The notes under the pieces: generated by a model | The model's database searches: none | Told to the model about the DNA's origin: nothing | What the model saw: the letters and a program-made list of their open reading frames with translations, nothing else | Made by a program: the position numbers and the translations under genes | Source of the DNA: Trogon surrucura | Taxonomy: Eukaryota > Chordata > Aves > Trogoniformes > Trogonidae | NCBI GenBank assembly: GCA_020746105.1 | Contig: CM036618.1 | Span: 97,706,122-97,770,121, forward strand | Length of the DNA: 64,000 nt | Direction: 5' to 3' | In this document: positions 14,462 to 28,800 of the stretch, in pieces | Position numbering within the stretch: the stretch's first letter is position 1 | Layout: each line of letters starts with the position of its first letter

Positions 14462-15520
14462 TAACCTGAAAAGAATTTCTGATACTTTAATGAGACTTAG
14501 TTTTGAAGGGAAACAACTCATCTTCCTTCTTCTTTATAGTCACCCCTTTCCATGGTTTCATTTTCCACCTCTTGTCTTCTTCATACCCCAGTGTCAGAGA
14601 GGTTGAACTACCTCACATCATAGAGAAAGCTGAGAGCGCATGAACATCCTCTGATGTGACGCAACAGACCAGATCTTTTTCTTTGCTAATATATGCTTGG
14701 AATAGATCAAGGACACAAGAGATCTGTCAATTAATCCATCTCTCTACTCCCTTTCCAGTTAAATCATCCACCAGAAAAAAACGGATAAGACGTCATTCAC
14801 TCTTTGAGGTAGTAATTTTCTTTTTGTGAAATGCCTATTAAAATAAGGCTTATTTTTTTCTTACAGTCTAACCAAAATTAGAGCCTCAGGAACTACAATA
14901 AAAACAGAAAGAATATGAGATTTCCGTCTCTATTTAGAACAATACTATCCCCTCAAAAAACTCTTGCAGGGCCGTGTGACTACTGCTAACCAAACTAACT
15001 AGCAGCAATTTGCTAGGTTCCCTATTTAATTAGTATTCTGAAATGTGATTTGTGAACCAAAGTTGATGGGAAAAAGTGTACAAAATCAGGTATATAAAAT
15101 ATTTATTAGAATGCTAGTATTATCAATCAAATTTAAAAGACATAAATATTAGACAGCAGGCTGCAAAGAAAGGAAACTCATTTTCTATCACGCCGAAGGT
15201 TGTATTGTCACTTGTTTGCGCATTATTTATTTGAAAACACCTTAGTGTCTCCCACAAATAAACAGAAGCAATTCAGCCTCTCTTTACAAATTTACGTATC
15301 CAATTGGTCTGCCTTTTTTTTTTAATTTGTCATCGAAATTGTGTTTTATAAACTAAGTATTTATTGAATTATCATCCATTTTTCCACACACCTGAAAATG
15401 AGCCCAAATGAATCCCATTACTGCCACCATCAACCTGGCTGCTTCCTAGCAGTTTAGATTACCTTTACACTGGGCAATCCCCAGAATCCGTAGCAGGGTG
15501 GAGGCTGCTATTGTTTTAGC

Positions 15521-15594
15521 TTCCTGGTTGTATAAAGCAGCTTAATCCTTACTACCCTTCCTGGTTGTAAAAAGAAGCTTAATCCTTACTGCCC
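15521..15594. repeat. 37-bp direct tandem duplication
   Basis: Two adjacent 37-bp copies (15521-15557 and 15558-15594), both starting ttcctggttgta and ending taatccttact(a/g)ccc. They differ at only three positions, indicating a recent local duplication. Confidence 0.9.
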
Positions 15595-18450
15595 TCATAA
15601 ATGAAGTGACTGGTTACACCCTCAGTATCGGAAGGCTTTAAATTAGCTAAAACCAGGATTCACAATGTAAAGAAAGTGAGCAGTGAACGAACACCGGCTG
15701 ACAATATGCCACAGCACAGGATATCTTCTGTGCTTAGATAAGGATAAAATTGTCACAGCCACCACAGATCAGGGAATTTCTAATTCTCACACTCTCCCAG
15801 TGTGCAGACCACCATTGGTGAGACTTAAAGACTTACAAAGTATTTGCACACAGCATTAGAGCACACCCAGGGTACTAACTGCTGCACAGAGCTGGTCAGC
15901 AAATGGGTTCTTCTCCTCCATCCCGTTAAAATTTCAAACTTATTCTATTGTTTATTAAAATGAAACCAATTATCTTCAGACAACTTGAACTGAAATGAGG
16001 AGAAGAGAGATTTACCCCTGAACAGTAACACAATTAGGCTACTAAGATGTGACACAGAAACCCAGAGAGACCAAAGAACACAGCCTTCAAAGTGCTCTCC
16101 TGCGTGCCTTCGAACCGCTCCCATCACGAGCTGCTGGCTAGGAGTGGTAATTCCACCCAGGACCTCATAAATATTTCTCCTGTGTAAATTACGTGAAAAC
16201 AGCTATGCTCTACTGAAAAAAAACTGCAACAGATCAGTACTTCCAAAACAAGGATTGTATTAACAGAAAAGTCCTGACCAGCTGGAACAAATAGGATAGG
16301 CTAGAGGTTTCCAGTTTGCTGATCTGCCTTTCTCCTGAACTTGGGAATGCAGACCATTAGTCTTGCTTTTTGGCACACTCGCATATCTGAAATAACAAGG
16401 CAAGCTACCTTTATACTAGCAACCTTTATACGAGTCTCCAGGTAACTCTGACTGCCAAGGAATTTATAGCTTCATTCCACAGACAGTGGAAACTAACGAT
16501 TTATCAAGGTATCAAGCAGGCAAAATTCATCTCATGCAACCAGCTATCCACGAAGACACGTGTATGGCATTTTGTACGTGAATCAAAGTGTGTCAGTAAA
16601 AACTGACGAGGATGCCTGTATCTCTCTAGGCCAGTGACTACAGAGGTATTCTACACACCAGCATCTAACCACAACTGCTGAAACATCCAACGCAGAAAAA
16701 CTTCGTGTCTCTCTACACTCCAGCTAAAGAAAAAATGTAAGAGAATCATAGAATCATGCAAACTAATATTCCATTTAGTTAGGTACCACCTACGTATTTT
16801 AATTAAAATATATTGTACATAATTTCATATTTTATAGACAACTGGGCTCATACAACATTGTCTGCATTTTAGTGGCCAGCCCAGCCCTAACATATAGGCT
16901 CATTACGTAGCTTGGAACACCCCTACATCACATTGGTCAGGCTCACTGAACAGTGGTTACACTGACCATACTATGCTGTAATGTGGCATAAGGTTTCCTA
17001 GGCACAGGTTTAGGATGGCTACATTTAAAGGAATGAGGACAGGAACAAATTAAAATTGTTATCCTTCCAGACGAGTGTTGATGATATGCTACTATTTCTT
17101 CTCAGAACAAACAAACATGAATTAATAGTATATACATACTATTAGTAAGAAAAGAATAAACCAGCATTGATACTTTGCTATTTGGGCTTTGCAAATCCAA
17201 GAATGTCCTCCTTCCAATTTTATATTGCTGGCAAGTTTGAAATGCTAAAATAGTTGTTGGCAGAAATGAAACAGTGGAAAGAAGCAGAGCATTAGCATTC
17301 ATATGAATCAGTCAAAGCCACACAATACATAAAATTCTATAGAGTGTGCTAGTTGGCTTTGAAATTTGCTGTAAAGAAGATATATATTTTTGCTCATTTG
17401 CAGATTAAACACTTGAATTTTTAGAAAGTGTAGTGTTCAGCACCCTTCTCCTAGGTGCCTGAGACTGTTTGAAAATCTGAATTTAACACTGATGCAGTAA
17501 TCTTTATAATGAAAACCATAAATAAGCATACTCACTAACATGTTGCTCAGATTGTCTGTAGGTTTTATGAAAATTGGATTCTAATTCCCCAAAGAACCAA
17601 TGGATACAACTTTATATTGCTTATTTTTTCACATGTCTTCACTTTTTGGAAAAGCGAGGCATAAAATAATCCAAGTCACCATTGCAAAGAATTGTTCCAG
17701 GAGTGCTTTGAGCGAAAGTGCAAATGATACTTAAAACTCATACATCTTCACCAAAAGCAAATTCAGAAGACTAAATGGTAAAAGGTTAATCTTACAGAGA
17801 TCACACAGCCCCACAAATAGGTTCTCTCACAGGGACAATCAGTCAAGGAGGGAGGGAGGCTGTATTGGTCATATTCAACAATTAGCATGAATTTGGAGCA
17901 TAATACCAAAATGTTCATCACCGCAGAAAGCCCCAGGCAACTCTGCAGGCCGCGTGTCCTTAACTGGCCTCTCCTTTCCCATCTCCCCGCACCTCTTTGC
18001 TCCCCACGATCACAAAGGGACTAAGACTCTTCACGATTCAGGTTATTGCTACACCCCACTACTGGAAAATTTCATTGTGTCTTCCCAGTGACCACAAGAG
18101 ATGCCGGCTGCTTCCTTTCTGCATTTGTTCCCACTTGTGATTCGCAGCCACCCCTGTGTTTCCTCTCACTGGTTTCCTATGGGATGGATTCAGCAGTCCC
18201 CACCATGGGAAGACTTCCACTTAGAGTTCCTGAAAACCCATATAAAGGCAGAAATCCTGCTGCAGTCAGAGGAAGAGTCTGTTTGGCAGCACTCGCATTG
18301 CACCTTCAAAGCCTAAACTAGCTCTGTTTTTAGTTACTGTAACTATTAGCCCCATTTTCATACAGGGGCCACCAACTGGCAACTAATTCCCCTGTAAAGA
18401 TACTAAATGAAACATAAGACAAATAGTTACATTTCTCTAAGTAAAGCACT

Positions 18451-18842
18451 ATCATAGAATCATAGAATGTTAGGGATTGGAAGGGACCTCGAAAGATCAT
18501 CAAGTCCAATCCCCCTGCCAGAGCAGGAATGCCTCAATAATGCTACACAGGAACGTGTCCAGGCAGGTCTTGAATGTCTCCAGAGAAGGAGACTCCACAG
18601 CCTCTCTGGGCAGCCTGTTCCAGGGCTCCGTCACCCTCACTGAGAAGAAGTTTCTTCTCGAGTTTAAGCGGAACCTCTTATGTTCCAGTTTCAGCCCATT
18701 ACCCCTTGTCCTATCAGTGGTTGTCACCGAGAAGAGCCTGGCTCCATCCTCGTGACACTCACCCTTGATATATTTGTAAACATTAATGAGGTCACCCCTC
18801 AGCCTCCTCTTCTCCAAACTAAAGAGCCCCAGTTCCACTATG
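18451..18842 (-). mobile_element. CR1 LINE 3' fragment
   Basis: A minus-strand CR1, so the plus strand starts with the inverted tail atcatagaatcatagaatg. On the minus strand the frame encodes [20 protein letters not shown] followed by the conserved [20 protein letters not shown] segment, ending in the noncoding tail. It is truncated at about 18842 in the coding part. It is in the same orientation as PRKCE. Confidence 0.94.
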
Positions 18843-19708
18843 TCACAGTATAGCTCAAGGTTCAGGAAAAAATTTACTTATTTTTATGCCAAGACAGACT
18901 ATGAGGTGACGAATCCACCGTGACACAAAAATAACACAAGCAGTGCTCATCTTATTCCTTTCACATCAGTATTCAGCCTTTCCATGCTAAAAATTGTAAG
19001 ATGAAAAAATTGTAAAAATTGCAAGATGAAAGTCAAAGGGCATGACCAAGTCAAACCCAGCTATGCTTTATTCCTCCTAAACCTCCAGCTATGGATGAGC
19101 ATCACTGAGACGTGATTTAGATTCCCCTGCTACCTCTGCTCACCTGATTTGCTAGCCCTGAGGTATGACATTGGCATAGTTTATAGTGGATTTTTTTGTT
19201 ACTGTTATCCGCACAATGAAATAATTTACATTAGAGCAAAAGGGAGCTAGGATGAGGAAGATCTATGTAAACAAATATCACTGCCATAAAGAGTACAGTG
19301 CTGTTTGGCAAACCATATGGCTGACATGGTGTTCTTGAAGAAAATCCTCAACATGCCTCTGAAGCCTTGGATGGGTTGAAAGCCCACCAGCTTTCTCCAT
19401 GCCTCCCTCCCTTCCTTCTCACACACACAAAAAAGCCTATAGGAAAAATACCAAGCTTAGCTAGGGACAAAACCAAAATAAATATTTACTTGAACATCCA
19501 AATAAAGCAAATAAAATACAGAAAAAGCAAACTATTTGTAGCTTGGGTGCCTCTCAATCAACACAGCTCTCCTACAGCCAAAAACCTGGAGGATCACACA
19601 CTCCTGCTGTGAGCAAATCTCTGGGTGACAGACCAGAGCCTCCTCTTCCAGCCTGCCAGGCAATTCTCCCAAGGCCCTGGGGATGGCCAGTCCTCTTTCT
19701 GAGAAAAG

Positions 19709-19896
19709 AATCATAGAATCATAGAATGGCCTGGGCTGGAAGGACCTTAGAGATCATTTAATCCAACCTCCCTGTCATGGGCAGGGACACCACCTCTCAA
19801 TTAGATCAGGCAACACACATGGGGACTGAACGGGAATCGAACCTGGGACCTTGGTGTTATCAGGACCACGCTCAACCAACTGAGCTAAAGGAACAC
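19709..19896 (-). mobile_element. tRNA-Ile/CR1 composite SINE (TguSINE1-like)
   Basis: Read on the minus strand, the element opens with a tRNA-like head (about 19896-19822) and continues directly into a CR1 3' tail (about 19821-19709) ending in attctatgattctatgattct. The head has a D-arm TAGCTCAGTTGGTTGAGC, an anticodon loop CTGATAA (GAT, isoleucine) and a T-loop GGTTCGATTCC. The acceptor and T stems do not pair well, so it is a retroposed derivative and not a working tRNA gene. The tail supplies the recognition site for CR1 reverse transcriptase, which is how such a SINE would have been mobilised. A tRNA-Ile head with CR1 tail is known from passerine birds, which is the basis for the lineage call. 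Confidence 0.88.
19833..19887 (-). promoter_or_regulatory. Internal RNA polymerase III promoter (A and B boxes) of the SINE
   Basis: The A box TAGCTCAGTTGGTTGAGC occupies 19887-19870 and the B box GGTTCGATTCC occupies 19843-19833, both matching tRNA gene consensus. They indicate an originally pol III-transcribed master element; present activity cannot be judged from sequence. Confidence 0.75.
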
Positions 19897-22800
19897 CTTT
19901 CCTTTGTATACATTTCTCTAAAAGCTCCTGCTTCTTTCCAATAGCTCCACTCACTCCAGTGATAAAGCGGCAGGTACTCTTCCCAGTAGCCAAACCCCAG
20001 CAGTCATCATCTCTTTCCATGTCTGCTTCCCACAGGAGCACCTCAACCATGACGGGCACCCTAAACCGGGAGAGTAGCCTCCGCCAAGCCAGATGATGAT
20101 TCTGGTTTCAGAATTGTAACTTCAGAGTAGTTCCAGCAGGTCTTAGGAGAGACACATAAAACCAATTGCTGAGCTAGGGGGAATCGACAACACTCAGCAT
20201 CTTACAGAGCTAGGCCCGTATATGGTTGTTCTTAATATGGTACTTTGTACTTTGCTACTAGAGACACATAAATATTTTATTTTTGGATTACAAGGGTTGC
20301 AAACAAGGTATGCCAACTAATGTCAAACAGAATAGCTTTACAAATTCCAGGAAAGTTATGTGCAACGTTTAGACAACACATACCCAACAACAGGCTTATT
20401 CGTAGTTACAGTAATAAGAGACGAGACATATACTCAAAATAAATGACCCCACTGGAAAATTCGAAGCACATTACTATAATTAAGCTAGAACATTTTCTGC
20501 AAAGTCATGTTACACAGACTTTTGAAAGTGGAACTTGTATCTATTCATAACTTTTGGTGCTAAGACATCATAAACTTTATTTTTCCGGCATTTTAAAATA
20601 CTATTCAGCTCTGTTCCTCAACTGACTAATTTTAAATTACTTTAGAAAAGAAGTTTGGTAAAACTAGCAGTCAGAAGCTCATTAACTACACTGAGATAAT
20701 ATTGAACTTAAATATGAGAAACTCTTTTTCAGCAACTAAAAATGAGTACTCTCTGACATTATATTTACATATCTCTCACTTAGGGCATAGTACTGTCTCT
20801 TCAGGTATGACTGTACAAGTCCTTTGAGTTCTAGTTCACCCCCAGCCCATGAATTAAGGTGAAAAAAAAATGGTCTGTGATGAAAGATCTCAACTGCTCT
20901 GCTACTGCACAGAAGTGTCAGCATCTACTATGATGCCTATACCATACTGCCTTCCCTTAATGTACCTGAAAGTCCCACAAGATCTTTAGTTTAACTTTAA
21001 CATTAAGGCTCATCACTTACATTTATCTGGATCCACTGCACACGTTTGGGTTTAAGCATTTGTTTTCCTCAAGGAAAAAATTTCTCATATATTTACCACA
21101 TCCTATAGATAAAAAAAATACAGGCTCTATATAATTAGCAGCTGCTACTTATTACTATTTTTATAGGGACTTTGAGTTACAAAACTATTATTTATTCATT
21201 TTCTTGCTCAAACAATGGAATGTCGCTCAGTGATCTCTCTGTCGTTGGCAAGCTTTTAAAATTAAACACTAGAAATAAATTGCCTCAGGTCAAATAAAAT
21301 AATCCAGCAAACAAAACAAAAGCAAAAGCAAAAATGGAGCAATCCCAGCAACATATCCCCTCTTCATAGTTATCTAACTCTAGCCAACACCCACTTCCAC
21401 ACAGAACGAGAAGAAAAAAGTAGGCCTTGCTGTACGTCCCGGAGGTTAGCAAATCTGGGCTGTTAAACAGCAGGAACTGGCAAATTCTGGGAGTGTAGAG
21501 TCCTAAAAAAGATGCCTGCCAGATACTTCCCTCTCCTACTCCAAAGACGCTTCAATTCAATGCTTTCAAGAGTCTCCATCTCTGGCAAAAAGGCTGCATT
21601 TTCGCATGCATTTAACTGCAGTCATTCTCAGTATCAGCAAAAAAATTATTACTGCTGATTCACTCCACCACAGACTAAGGACTGCATGTTACCTGCTATG
21701 GTCATAAAAACATTTTTGCCTGGCTCGCAAACGTGCCAGTTACTAGGTGTTCTTTCACTGCCTTTAAACTGAAGGCAGAGAGAGGGAGCAAAAAAAAATT
21801 AAGAAGGGGGGAAAAAAAAAGTGAAAGTAAACATATACAAAAAAGTACATGCAGAGCCAGATTTTTTTCAGCATGGAGGTTCTAATGCTCACCACTCAAA
21901 ATTCAAACCAGACTTTAAAAAAAACTAAGCCCCAGAAGTTTCTATTGTGATGCTTACGATTAGATAGTTAAACAGATGTTAACAATCTCATCCGTTACTT
22001 AATTAACAGCTAATAAACTCTACTTATAAAAAAATAACCCTCTTGCAACTTAAAATTACATTTATTTACACACAAAACATTTCAGCAAAAACTCATGCTC
22101 TGTATTTTGCAAACTCTTCTTACTTGTTTAAGAAAACCTGATCAAAACTCTCAAAGTTGGGGGTTTTTTTTCCACAGTATGTCACTTTTCACACAGCTGT
22201 GAGAGGATGAATTGCGGCAGTGAAGTTCATGGTAAGGATGAGATTTTGAGTAGAGGAATTCCTGTTCACTGAAGGTCATGCGTCAGAAATACCCTTTTCT
22301 GTATATCAGGCTTTAAAAGGACAACACCTCACTTCCTGGTCTGAGCTGAATCTGCTGTGAATTTTCAAAATAACACTGATGTGTTTGTAGCGGTTCAAAT
22401 TGTAATGGCTAAATCCACAGTTAAAAACCCCCAAAGCCAAACAACAGCAAAAACAAGGCTATCATCCTGTAGCTGGCTGCACTCAGCCTCTCTGCTTGTG
22501 GTTTACTTGGAGAAAATTTCAATAACGGAGGGATTGCTTTATTTTCAGGAGCGGAGGGAAAAAAAATATTTTCCCAATATGATCTGTTCCTATTTATCTT
22601 CACACAAGCTCTGTGAGGAGGGAATATGAAGTACTTTTTAGTTTTAATACTTGGTTTATTTGCAAGCTGTTTCATTTTGCGCTTGAGCACAAAGAGCAGA
22701 CAACAAAATGAACTCGGAGAGAAAAGGGAGCAATGACTATATTTTCTCCACCCCTTGCCAAAAACACTACAAAGAGTGGAAAAAAGCAATGTCTCACTTT

Positions 22801-25800
22801 AAGCCTCAGAAGTGGTTAATCAAATTAGTCAATGATCACACACATCGGCTAGGAAAAAAACGGGTTTGTATTGATACTGTAGTTAGAACCGCTACCTCTG
22901 GCAGCCTCAGATGGAAAACAGGAACCGCCATGCTGCTTCTGTCAGAGGTCTGCAGAGTGTAGAAATCTTTCAGGAACCCCCTCAAAACACACTGAGCAAA
23001 GGTGCAAGAAACCTCCTAGTGGGCAATTACTGAATAGCCAGATCAGCAAGGACACAGCAGTCGCCTGGTCCCCCCTCAGTCTGCATTCAGCCCATTTTCA
23101 GACCTGAGCATGAGGTACTGACTGGGGCTGTAGGTATCAGAAGAGCCTATGCAATTTTGTGGGCCTTGGTGTCAAAGATATATAGAAGCAGAGATTTCCA
23201 CATATATAAGCAAATTTTATATGTCACCCAATACGGAATAATTTAGGTTCACCCCAATAATCTTGCAGTACATCTTGTGAGCATATTGTTTTTGCAGGTT
23301 ACAGGATCACACTATGCACACAGATCAACATGTCAAGACCACAGAGGATTGTGTATGGCCTGCGATGATAAGCTTCTCAGCAGCATTTTAAGAACAAGAT
23401 CAAGGCTCATTTGTTGGAGACACACATTTTTCTGGGGTAATACCGAGGTATTTCAGATGTTATTTATTGGTTTTAATGCTGCGATTATGATCCCAGTTTT
23501 CCTCCTCCCTCCTCTCCCGGCTCAGGCAATGCTACCTAGCGGTACCAACAGCCCTGCCAGCTCTGATTCACCCTCTCCAGTAGAAAACAACGGGGTGAGT
23601 GAAGAGAGAAGGGAGCTTTACCCTCTTCATTTAAGAGGAGAAGTGCTCAGTTCCCAGTCAGCTCTTCAGGTAAGCACAGAGATTTCAAAAACTCTCCAAA
23701 CAACAAACCATCCTCGTTCTCCATGTTACCTTGCAGGAGATTTTTTTTCTCGTGTGAGACCTCACAAGGCCCCTGACTGCTGTGTCTCACAGAGAAGGGC
23801 TTCACAGCCCACCGAGTGACCCAACCCAAACTAACTGAGGTAACACTACTGACCGGTCCTTTTCATGAGCTCAAAAAGGTCTAAGAGTTGCACAGGGTGT
23901 ACCTCTCCACCCATCCTTTGTTTCGCAGATATTATGGAAAAGGAGGGGATACACTTGGCTCTTCGTTCCCTGACATTCAGGGAAACAACAAAAACATTTA
24001 GCCCTAATGTTCAAAACCAGGACAAGGTATTTTTAAAGCTCTGGACTCCTCTTTTGAAGCTCAAGCCAAAAATATAACACAGTTACTTATTTATTGTATT
24101 GGTAAACAAACGGAACAGTTCTTTCACAACTCCTGATCACCCCAGGCGTGGGTGCAGGAAATGTAGCAAATATTAGCTGCTAATTTTGACCCTATCTGTA
24201 TAATGAAGAGTAAGATTTTGTCTGGTCTTTCCTCAAAGTAGGCACTGTCTGAAGCACATTTATTTTCACACTGAGAACCCAGAAATTCAAAGGACAGTCT
24301 GCAAATGTTTCAGAGGAAGTTACCCTTACCAGTATTTTTCAGGGAAGTCCTGTACACCAAATATTTGGGATCGAGAAGACGTAACGGGAAGTCTATACCC
24401 TAAAGGAGGTTTGAAATGCAACTAGTGGCATACCTCCCCTTGCTACCACCTTGCTTTTCATTGTTAAGATCATCCTTTAGGTACAGTGAGAAACAGTGAC
24501 TTTGAAATATTGACTTCTCCCACATGTCATATGTTTATGCAGTACTGTCCTCTAAAGATTAATGGATTTCCCAGGCTTGTCCCTTCCATGTGGCATCATT
24601 GCATGATGGGAAATAAGGCTCCCATGGCTTGACAGGAGGCCTCTGCCCCCCACAAAACGGTAACTTCTTTTCTTGCTTGCTGAATTTGGTTTAGCCTCCC
24701 TGTGGCCTCCCAGAAGGTGTCACCATGCACCAAGTGAAAAAAAAAGCTGCCTTAGAAAGTAAGCCCCCACTGCAAATAATTATCGCTCAGGATCTGTACT
24801 TTAGATATTTCCTGGGTGCTGCTCACCCACGGGCATGGAGGCACTCTTTCTCTGGAGCATAAGGAATGCTCTGAAGCCTCGTGATTAATTAGGCATGGTC
24901 AGCTTGACTCTCCTCAGGAGGAATGAGGAAACAGAGGTAGAAGAACCTGTTTGATGAAACTTTGAGCACTGAAGCCTGAGGCAGGAGCTTTGGTAGAATA
25001 AAGCAACTGTTTCTTTTAAAAGTCTGTCTAATTTTTCCTCCTCTTTGCCTCCATTTTGTTTATAATCCATATATTGGAAGGGTCAATGAACACACAAGTT
25101 CTATTCAAGCCACAGAAAACAGAGCAACACACAAACCCTGGGAAAGGTGTAATTTAATCAAAATCTCTTTGTCTCAAGAAGATCCAAACTTTCTATGTAA
25201 CATTAGCATAGATTTAATATTTCAGGAGAAAAAAAGAAGGAACCATGCCTCATTTCTGTCATGCCAATAAAAACATCAGTACCATTTCAGGTAAGTGTTT
25301 TATTTCCACATGCTGAAACAACCAGATGCAAAAATTACAGCCACTTGCTCATCACAACAGCAATAAATAATGAGAGAACTGAATTAGTCTGGCTTATTGT
25401 ATTTAAATTTCTCAGTTCATGCTTAGAGCATGTAAATCTCCTCACGTAACTTCTAGAAATCGCTGCGAAGAAACAGGTAGTTTTCCCCTTCCGCATGACT
25501 AGCAGTAAGGTCTCCTTACACTCACCCTTAGTGCAAATAACACTGACAATGACTGCAGTCAGAATATTGGTAGCAAATTAATCTTACAGTAAAGTATGTG
25601 TTAGTGGGAGAGGAGGAGTCTAATTTAAACATCCCTTGCAAGCTCTGTATTTCCATGCAGGCTGTGGTGTGTTGAGACACCCATACACCATGAACGACTC
25701 CACTGAACTCAACAAAGCTAAACGTGAAGGGCTTTGCAATTCATCTGACAGTGCTACACCACTACATGCTCCTCTACCCAAAGGTCTTGACTGCATATTC

Positions 25801-28800
25801 AATACATTCACCAAATTGTTAACCAGTTGGGAATCTACTGACAAAAAGTACTACAAATCTGGCATTATTTTACTTCACATAGGCAAAACCATGTGCAAAC
25901 GCTCCTAAACACGAGAACAAAACTGAAAGAGGATTTTTCCTTTTGCCAGGAAGTACCTGGTATTTTGTTTTACCCTCTTTGACACCTCATTTTCCTATCA
26001 GAGTTCATATTAGTACAATAGACAAACAATGAAAATATCTAAGTAATACAGTCCCTGTAGATCAGCTTCTATCTTTACTCAAGTGCAGTACATGTCTGTG
26101 TACCTACAGAGCACGGATGATGTGCATGGCAAGCAATATCGGCAGTTAAAAAAAGCTGACAGCAGTAACCTGATTTTACTTCAGAGAGTAGATCTAATCT
26201 TAGGACCTGATCCTGTCAGGAACTGAGAGGCATAAACTTACTGGAAACCAAGCAAGCTCAGCATTTCACTGGAGACACTCAGCACCTCACAGGTTCAAAT
26301 CCATACTTTTTAAAAGTCACTTCCTATTTGTCCTTTGTTTACCCTGGCTTATCCTGAACAGTGAGGCTTTCCGACATAGAGATAACTTTGGAAATGATTA
26401 CTCTCATATTCTTTGATGATTTCAAAAGGCAGGAAAGAATCTCTCCCCTTTCCAAGGGCCACCCAGCTTAAGCAAAGAACATCACTTTTTTTCAGGCATG
26501 CTAATAAGAGCCAGTAATAACTCAATTGAGTTGCCTTGGCCTTGAAATACCTGACCAAACTTGCTTTTGTTCTCTCTCGGTAACATGTTTTCCTTCTGTA
26601 TCTGCTTTCACAGAGTTATCACTCACACGGCCCTAAAAGGGAGGCTGCTCAACATCTCCCCTTCCAGTCAACATAACTTCTTCCCATGACACGTATTCAC
26701 AGCCTTAATGTGTTTTATCCATTATACTGATCTCGTATTTGGATGAAGCCACTGGGAAACACAGTGTAACAAAGTAGGTCTTCAAATTAAGCTTTCTAAT
26801 GATTAAATATGTTAACTGTAACTAAAGCTGCTAACAGCCTTTCTTTCTCCAGAGAAAAAAAAAGAGAACACACAGGTGGTAGAGAATGACATCTCCTCTC
26901 CTAGATTCCCAACAGGAAAGAAAATTCAGAATGAGTTGAGCATACATACCCAAATAAATGAAGCTAAATTATTTCACTCCTTCTCACCCTCAGGTACTCC
27001 TGTTATTCTGAGCCAAACCCAAATTTTATTTTTTTTTCTAAATCAGGCTAGCACATGCATGGCCTTCTTGTTTCTGAACGAGAATTTCTCATAGGTGTTT
27101 CGATAAATACAGCCTGTCACCATGATTTTTAAATTCTGCAAGGAGCCAGAATCAGGTACTTCTCAACCAAGGAGATGCAAACAGCCACCAATTAACCAGT
27201 GATTACAAATAGCACTGGGCAAGTAAGGTACAAGAGTGAAGAGGTACTGTAAAAAAAGTAGTATTCCTCAGGATAGCAGGGTTGAAGGAAAGTAGCAGTG
27301 AGTCAGTGGCTTTGAAGATGTGAGCCCTGGGACGTGGGATCTGAGATTCGGGGTAGATGGCATTTTAAGGCACAAACGAGTTACCTACCCAGGATCTTCT
27401 GACTATGGCTCTTACCAGGAATGTGGCTTGCGAGCAGAGATATTTTCAGGGCTGCTGGATATCCCTTCCATACACTCTCTTTTTTGCTGTTGAAATATGT
27501 CAGCCTTGAGATGAACATTTAACGTACTACATTCATATTTTAAGAAGTGAGGACACAAATTGTTAACTTCACACTGAGGCGATGATAACTGATACATTCT
27601 CACATTATATGTTGACCTATCAACAATATTAATAAACAAATCTGTATTAATTTAGTATTCATTCAATTTTTTTATACATTCAAAACATTCAGTCTTAACA
27701 AAGTTCACCCTTAATCAGTGTTACTGTTTCAGGAAAGTAAACCTGTGACACCAGGAGAATTTGAAGAGAATTCATTTTATCTGGGCACCACGTTTTCTCA
27801 TATTTGCCTAATACAATAAAATCGTAGCTTCTCTGCAGTCAAAGGTGTCTATTATAAGCCTAAAGTAAGAAATCAAGCTGTTAACATACTCCCTTAAGCC
27901 GCTATTCTAATTGAATTTCATAAGCCACATATATTTTCAATCAAACAAATCCATAAGAAAATATTCTAAGGGCACTGGTTTCTTGCTGTAGATCACTGAC
28001 CAGTGTATTGCAAAGTCAATATTAAATTTTGGATGGCCATACAACAATATGTAAGTTGAGAGTTTAAAGTCAAATCTCATGAATAGTTGAAAACTGTAGG
28101 TAAGTGAAGCCATAAGTTCATTTTTGCACCTTTGCACTCGAATGCCTTCAGCTTCACACAATACCACTAAATTGATATTCCTGTCACTGACTACTTTTAG
28201 TATGATGGACTGTAACAATCCACATTTTGACATTTTTTCTGTCATGTCTGCACAATATCTTTCAGATGAAAGAACTGTAAGTAGAAAGCTTTACTACACT
28301 TACAAGTCCAGCTGTTAAATTTATACTGATCAGGAAGCTCAATAATACACACAATATCCAAATACCCAACAGAATGCCACTTATTCACTGTGAAAGGATG
28401 GCAACAGGTATGCTGTGCCCTATTCTCACCTCTTTGGAGCTCCAAACACAATAAATAATGAATCATTTTGCAAAGCAACTCTGAGTAGCTAAACTGGCAC
28501 TGCCTTTTAATTTCCCCAGAATCTTTGTTCCTCAAATTCATAAAGCCTCAGCTGCTATAATCTGCACCAAATGTATCCCACCCAGGATAGTCCTGAAGCA
28601 AAACATGTTAACCCCAAGCCATGTTAGCATATCCGGTGTAGTGACTCTGTGGCTTTTTCAAAACCAGGGACAGCCTTGTGTAAACCACAGGCTAGTAGTC
28701 TGCCAGGCAGGCAACACCAATATAATCTCACTGAATCTGTTTTATAAACACGCTCAGGTGTTGGGCTATCAGGCTTTGCTGCACTGCACAGCTGTTCCAC

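Noticed and set aside
16742-16760. Additional CR1 3' end (gaatcatagaatcat)
   Set aside because: Only the terminal octamer matches; the following bases do not resemble a CR1 tail.
19822-19896. Functional tRNA-Ile gene
   Set aside because: Acceptor and T stems are mispaired and the 3' end runs directly into a CR1 tail, so it is the head of a SINE.
23277-23819. 180-codon plus-strand frame in PRKCE intron 1
   Set aside because: No recognisable domain, mixed composition, no convincing splice sites; one or two frames of this length are expected by chance in 64 kb.
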